DNA from: Cokeromyces recurvatus
Lineage: Eukaryota; Mucoromycota; Mucoromycetes; Mucorales; Mucoraceae
Reading direction: 5' to 3'
Assembly (NCBI RefSeq): GCF_025118155.1
Contig: NW_026251387.1
Span: 496,001 to 560,000, forward strand
Length of the DNA stretch: 64,000 bases
Shown here: positions 61,910-64,000 of the stretch, piece by piece
How the letters are laid out: each line of letters starts with the position of its first letter
Numbering within the stretch: the first letter of the stretch is position 1
Notes under the pieces: model-generated
The model's input: only the letters and a program-made list of their open reading frames with translations
Told to the model about the DNA's origin: nothing
The model's database searches: none
Program-made: the position numbers and the translations under genes

Positions 61910-62308
61910 GATTAATTATAGAATTAAGAAGAAAAAAAAAAGTAAAAATAGAAAAAATAGTTTTTATTTTATTTTATTTTATTTTTTTTTTCTATTTGTG
62001 CATTTACGCACTACAAAGAGCTGCTAAAACTCAAAGTCACGAAACCGTCCCAGCTTAGCTTAGTAGACAATACATTCATTTAAAAAATCAAGTAAAATAA
62101 CTGAAATGACATTGTAACGATAGAATCCTTCTTTTTATATATACAAGTATGATGAATAACTAAAGTGTTGTAAATATAGATGTATATAGTATACTTTGCT
62201 ATTAAAGAAATGTATATAAATAATAGTTGATGTTGATGATCAGGAACTATGTAAATTAAGAAGAAAGTGACATATTATGCATGCATTCATCCATCTTGTC
62301 CAGTTTTA
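61910..62308. other. intergenic spacer
   Basis: RAT1 promoter side and VPS68 3' side. A TTTTA pentanucleotide run lies at about 61962-61991, upstream of the RAT1 start codon at 61909. No gene. Confidence 0.6.
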
Positions 62309-62717
62309 TTAGTAAAGTCTAAAATCATTTTCATGATAAGCACTCTGTACGAACCATAATATAGCAGTACTATAATGCCCATATTTAGTATACATATATA
62401 AATATATATTCACATATATGTATACCATATATCATAAAAAAAAAATCATCCATATTACCTAAGCATAATGAATAGACATTGAATAACATCTGTTATACCT
62501 AAATAAATATTCCATATATCTAGTAGATTTTCATTGTAAATATATTTTGTAACTAAAACTGCCTATAAAATACAATAATAAATAATATCATTCTCAATAC
62601 AAAATAACTATATGCATACTATACCACTGATCCTGACAATCCACCAGCCATCATTGCAAATCCCTTTTTTTTTTTTAATAGTCATACATATTATTATGGG
62701 CAATTTTATAGTATTCA

Positions 62718-62768
<51 letters not shown>

Positions 62769-63268
62769 AAGAATAGAATTAGTCTTGCCCTCCACATAAA
62801 TTCATCATTAAATCCACTATACCCTCCTTTCAATGTTTCTTTATCAATCAAATTTATACTACAACACATATATTATTTATACTACTGCCCTTTTTTTTTT
62901 ATTTCTTCTTCTGCTTCTCTTGTTTTATTTTTCGTGTATCTTACATAATCATACCCAAAGTTGTAATGATACCTGGTGCCCAGTCTTCTATACCAGGAGA
63001 AACAAGTCGATCTTGTAAATTCCAAAGTATAGCAAGACCATCAATGAAGCTCCACCAACCCAAAGCAAACTTATTATGTTATTAATAAAAAAAAATAATA
63101 ATGTTTAAAATGATGATTTGTTTTTCTTTTTTTTTTCTTTTCTCTTCCTTCATTTACCAACATTCCCGCAAAATAAATGCCAAACTGTTTCCCTTTATGT
63201 CCTAATGAAAGACAAGATAGTCTGTTGAAGATAAACACACTATTACTGTGATCATCATAATTATTCAT
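62309..63268 (-). CDS. VPS68: VPS68/TMEM50-family membrane protein
   Basis: Six exons, transcript order: 63158-63268, 62945-63069, 62768-62858, 62625-62663, 62459-62562, 62309-62369; in frame, 176 residues (yeast Vps68 184). Four-span membrane protein acting in vacuolar/endosomal sorting. Seen: GIYFAGMLFALGWWSFIDGL (spanning intron 1), VSPGIEDWAPGIITTLGMII, GFNDEFMWRARLILFL, GFAMMAGGLSGSVAVLVTKY (spanning two introns), IQCLFIMLSTAILW. Exons are very short and introns hold homopolymers, including a T tract of more than 35 at 62728-62765, so single-exon calls miss this gene. The last exon is inferred from phase and fit. Confidence 0.85.
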
Positions 63269-63366
63269 TTTATTTAAATAATAAAGTAAGAGAAAGAAAA
63301 GAAAAGAAAAAAAAAAAGAAAAAAAAAAAAGGAGCATTAAAATAATATACATGTATAATAATAAAA

Positions 63367-64000
63367 TTAAAATTGAGCAAAGCCAAAACGTGAAGTTTTG
63401 CGTGCAGAAGGATCAAATAATAATGCATTTGTAGTAGTATTAATGTTAGTATTATTACCGATTAGTGTAGAATCTATTATAGCTGGAAATAAATGATGTG
63501 CAAATGGATTAAATGTTCCTGTATAAGTTGTATTTGGCACAGCCCTTGTCAGGTATTCAAGAGGTGAGATACTATCTTCTTGTTGATTATTATTTAAATT
63601 TAACTTTTCCATTTCTAATACTGGTGGTGTACTTAGATTGTTATCTTCATCTGATGAACTATTGTAATTCTCATAAAGGCCAGTCACTCCCACTGGTTTA
63701 AAGAAGCATTCATCTTCTGTTGTAGGCGTACAGACCTGTTCAAATGCATCACCTAATACAAAATGAACAAGACTATCAAATTGAAACTTTTTATTAGGTT
63801 TTTGTTCCTCTTCTTCTTGTTGCTGTTGCTGTTGTTGTTGTAACTCTTCTTCTTTCTTTTGTCGAAGTAACTCTTTACGCTTCTTCTTTTCTAATTTACG
63901 TTTTAATACAGTAGGTGATAATTGCTGGTTCTTTTGTTGCTGCTGTTGCTGTAACTGTTGAGCAACAGCAACAGATAATGGAGGCCCAAATGTATCAGGA
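63367..64000 (-). CDS. Q-rich protein, C-terminal part (5' partial)
   Basis: An open frame runs from the right edge to a stop at 63367, about 211 residues. It has two Gln runs separated by a basic Lys/Arg/Glu helix (LKRKLEKKKRKELLRQKKEE), an Asn/Thr-rich linker, FNPFAHHLFP, and ends SARKTSRFGFAQF. The terminal SRFGFA-like end faintly recalls fungal NOT4/CNOT4 proteins, but there is no RING or RRM in the visible part, so I do not assign it. No intron is needed in the visible portion. Confidence 0.55.
   Translation of the reverse strand, partial: PDTFGPPLSVAVAQQLQQQQQQKNQQLSPTVLKRKLEKKKRKELLRQKKEEELQQQQQQQQEEEEQKPNKKFQFDSLVHFVLGDAFEQVCTPTTEDECFFKPVGVTGLYENYNSSSDEDNNLSTPPVLEMEKLNLNNNQQEDSISPLEYLTRAVPNTTYTGTFNPFAHHLFPAIIDSTLIGNNTNINTTTNALLFDPSARKTSRFGFAQF

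Noticed and set aside
1..64000. CRISPR arrays, bacterial operons or ribosome binding sites
   Set aside because: Spliceosomal introns throughout and a U2 gene show a eukaryotic nuclear genome; the short tandem repeats are microsatellites without spacers.

Overview
The window is nuclear DNA of a fungus, most likely an early-diverging Mucoromycota (Mucorales-like) species. It is very AT-rich, with long pure A and T tracts. The genes have many short introns (about 45-90 bases), nearly all GT-AG. Gene content is fungal: ERT1-type zinc cluster regulator, fungal transcription-factor MHR protein, PMT O-mannosyltransferase, A34.5 of RNA polymerase I, VPS68. The decayed mobile elements (Fanzor-type, Tc1/mariner, non-LTR) are of kinds I associate with Mucorales. 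The species was assigned by recognition, not by a search.

Layout, left to right. 1-18.4 kb is dense housekeeping: a UBA protein (partial), DSK2/ubiquilin, Pol I A34.5, a U2 snRNA gene, an EHD ATPase, YIPF6, ALG9, a Rac GTPase and GABA aminotransferase. 18.4-25.9 kb is a transposon graveyard: a broken Fanzor-type gene, a two-finger gene of an unnamed family carrying a 486-bp insertion, a SINE-like repeat, a Tc1/mariner pseudogene and a 5'-truncated non-LTR retrotransposon. 26.1-45.6 kb is again housekeeping: PMT, ArfGAP, Nramp, a GT2 glycosyltransferase, ERT1, an MHR-only regulator and an ING/PHD protein. 45.7-48.0 kb is a complete but dead 2.3-kb transposon with long terminal inverted repeats, TA flanks and a decayed Fanzor gene; a third Fanzor scrap lies near 50 kb. 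51.9-64 kb holds PER1, ferritin, an aminotransferase, RAT1/XRN2, VPS68 and a partial Q-rich gene.

Themes. Three genes serve glycoprotein or GPI-anchor maturation in the ER (ALG9, PMT, PER1). Four serve vesicle traffic (EHD, YIPF6, ArfGAP, VPS68). Two handle metals (Nramp, ferritin). Others serve RNA and chromatin (U2, A34.5, RAT1, ING). I see no operon-like logic; adjacency looks incidental. Exon boundaries were worked out by hand from splice signals, reading phase and family conservation; totals were checked to be in frame, but none was tested by alignment. The most interesting signals are the three Fanzor remnants, the TIR element with countable subterminal repeats, two insertions with 14-bp target duplications, and two consecutive GC-AG introns in the ArfGAP gene.
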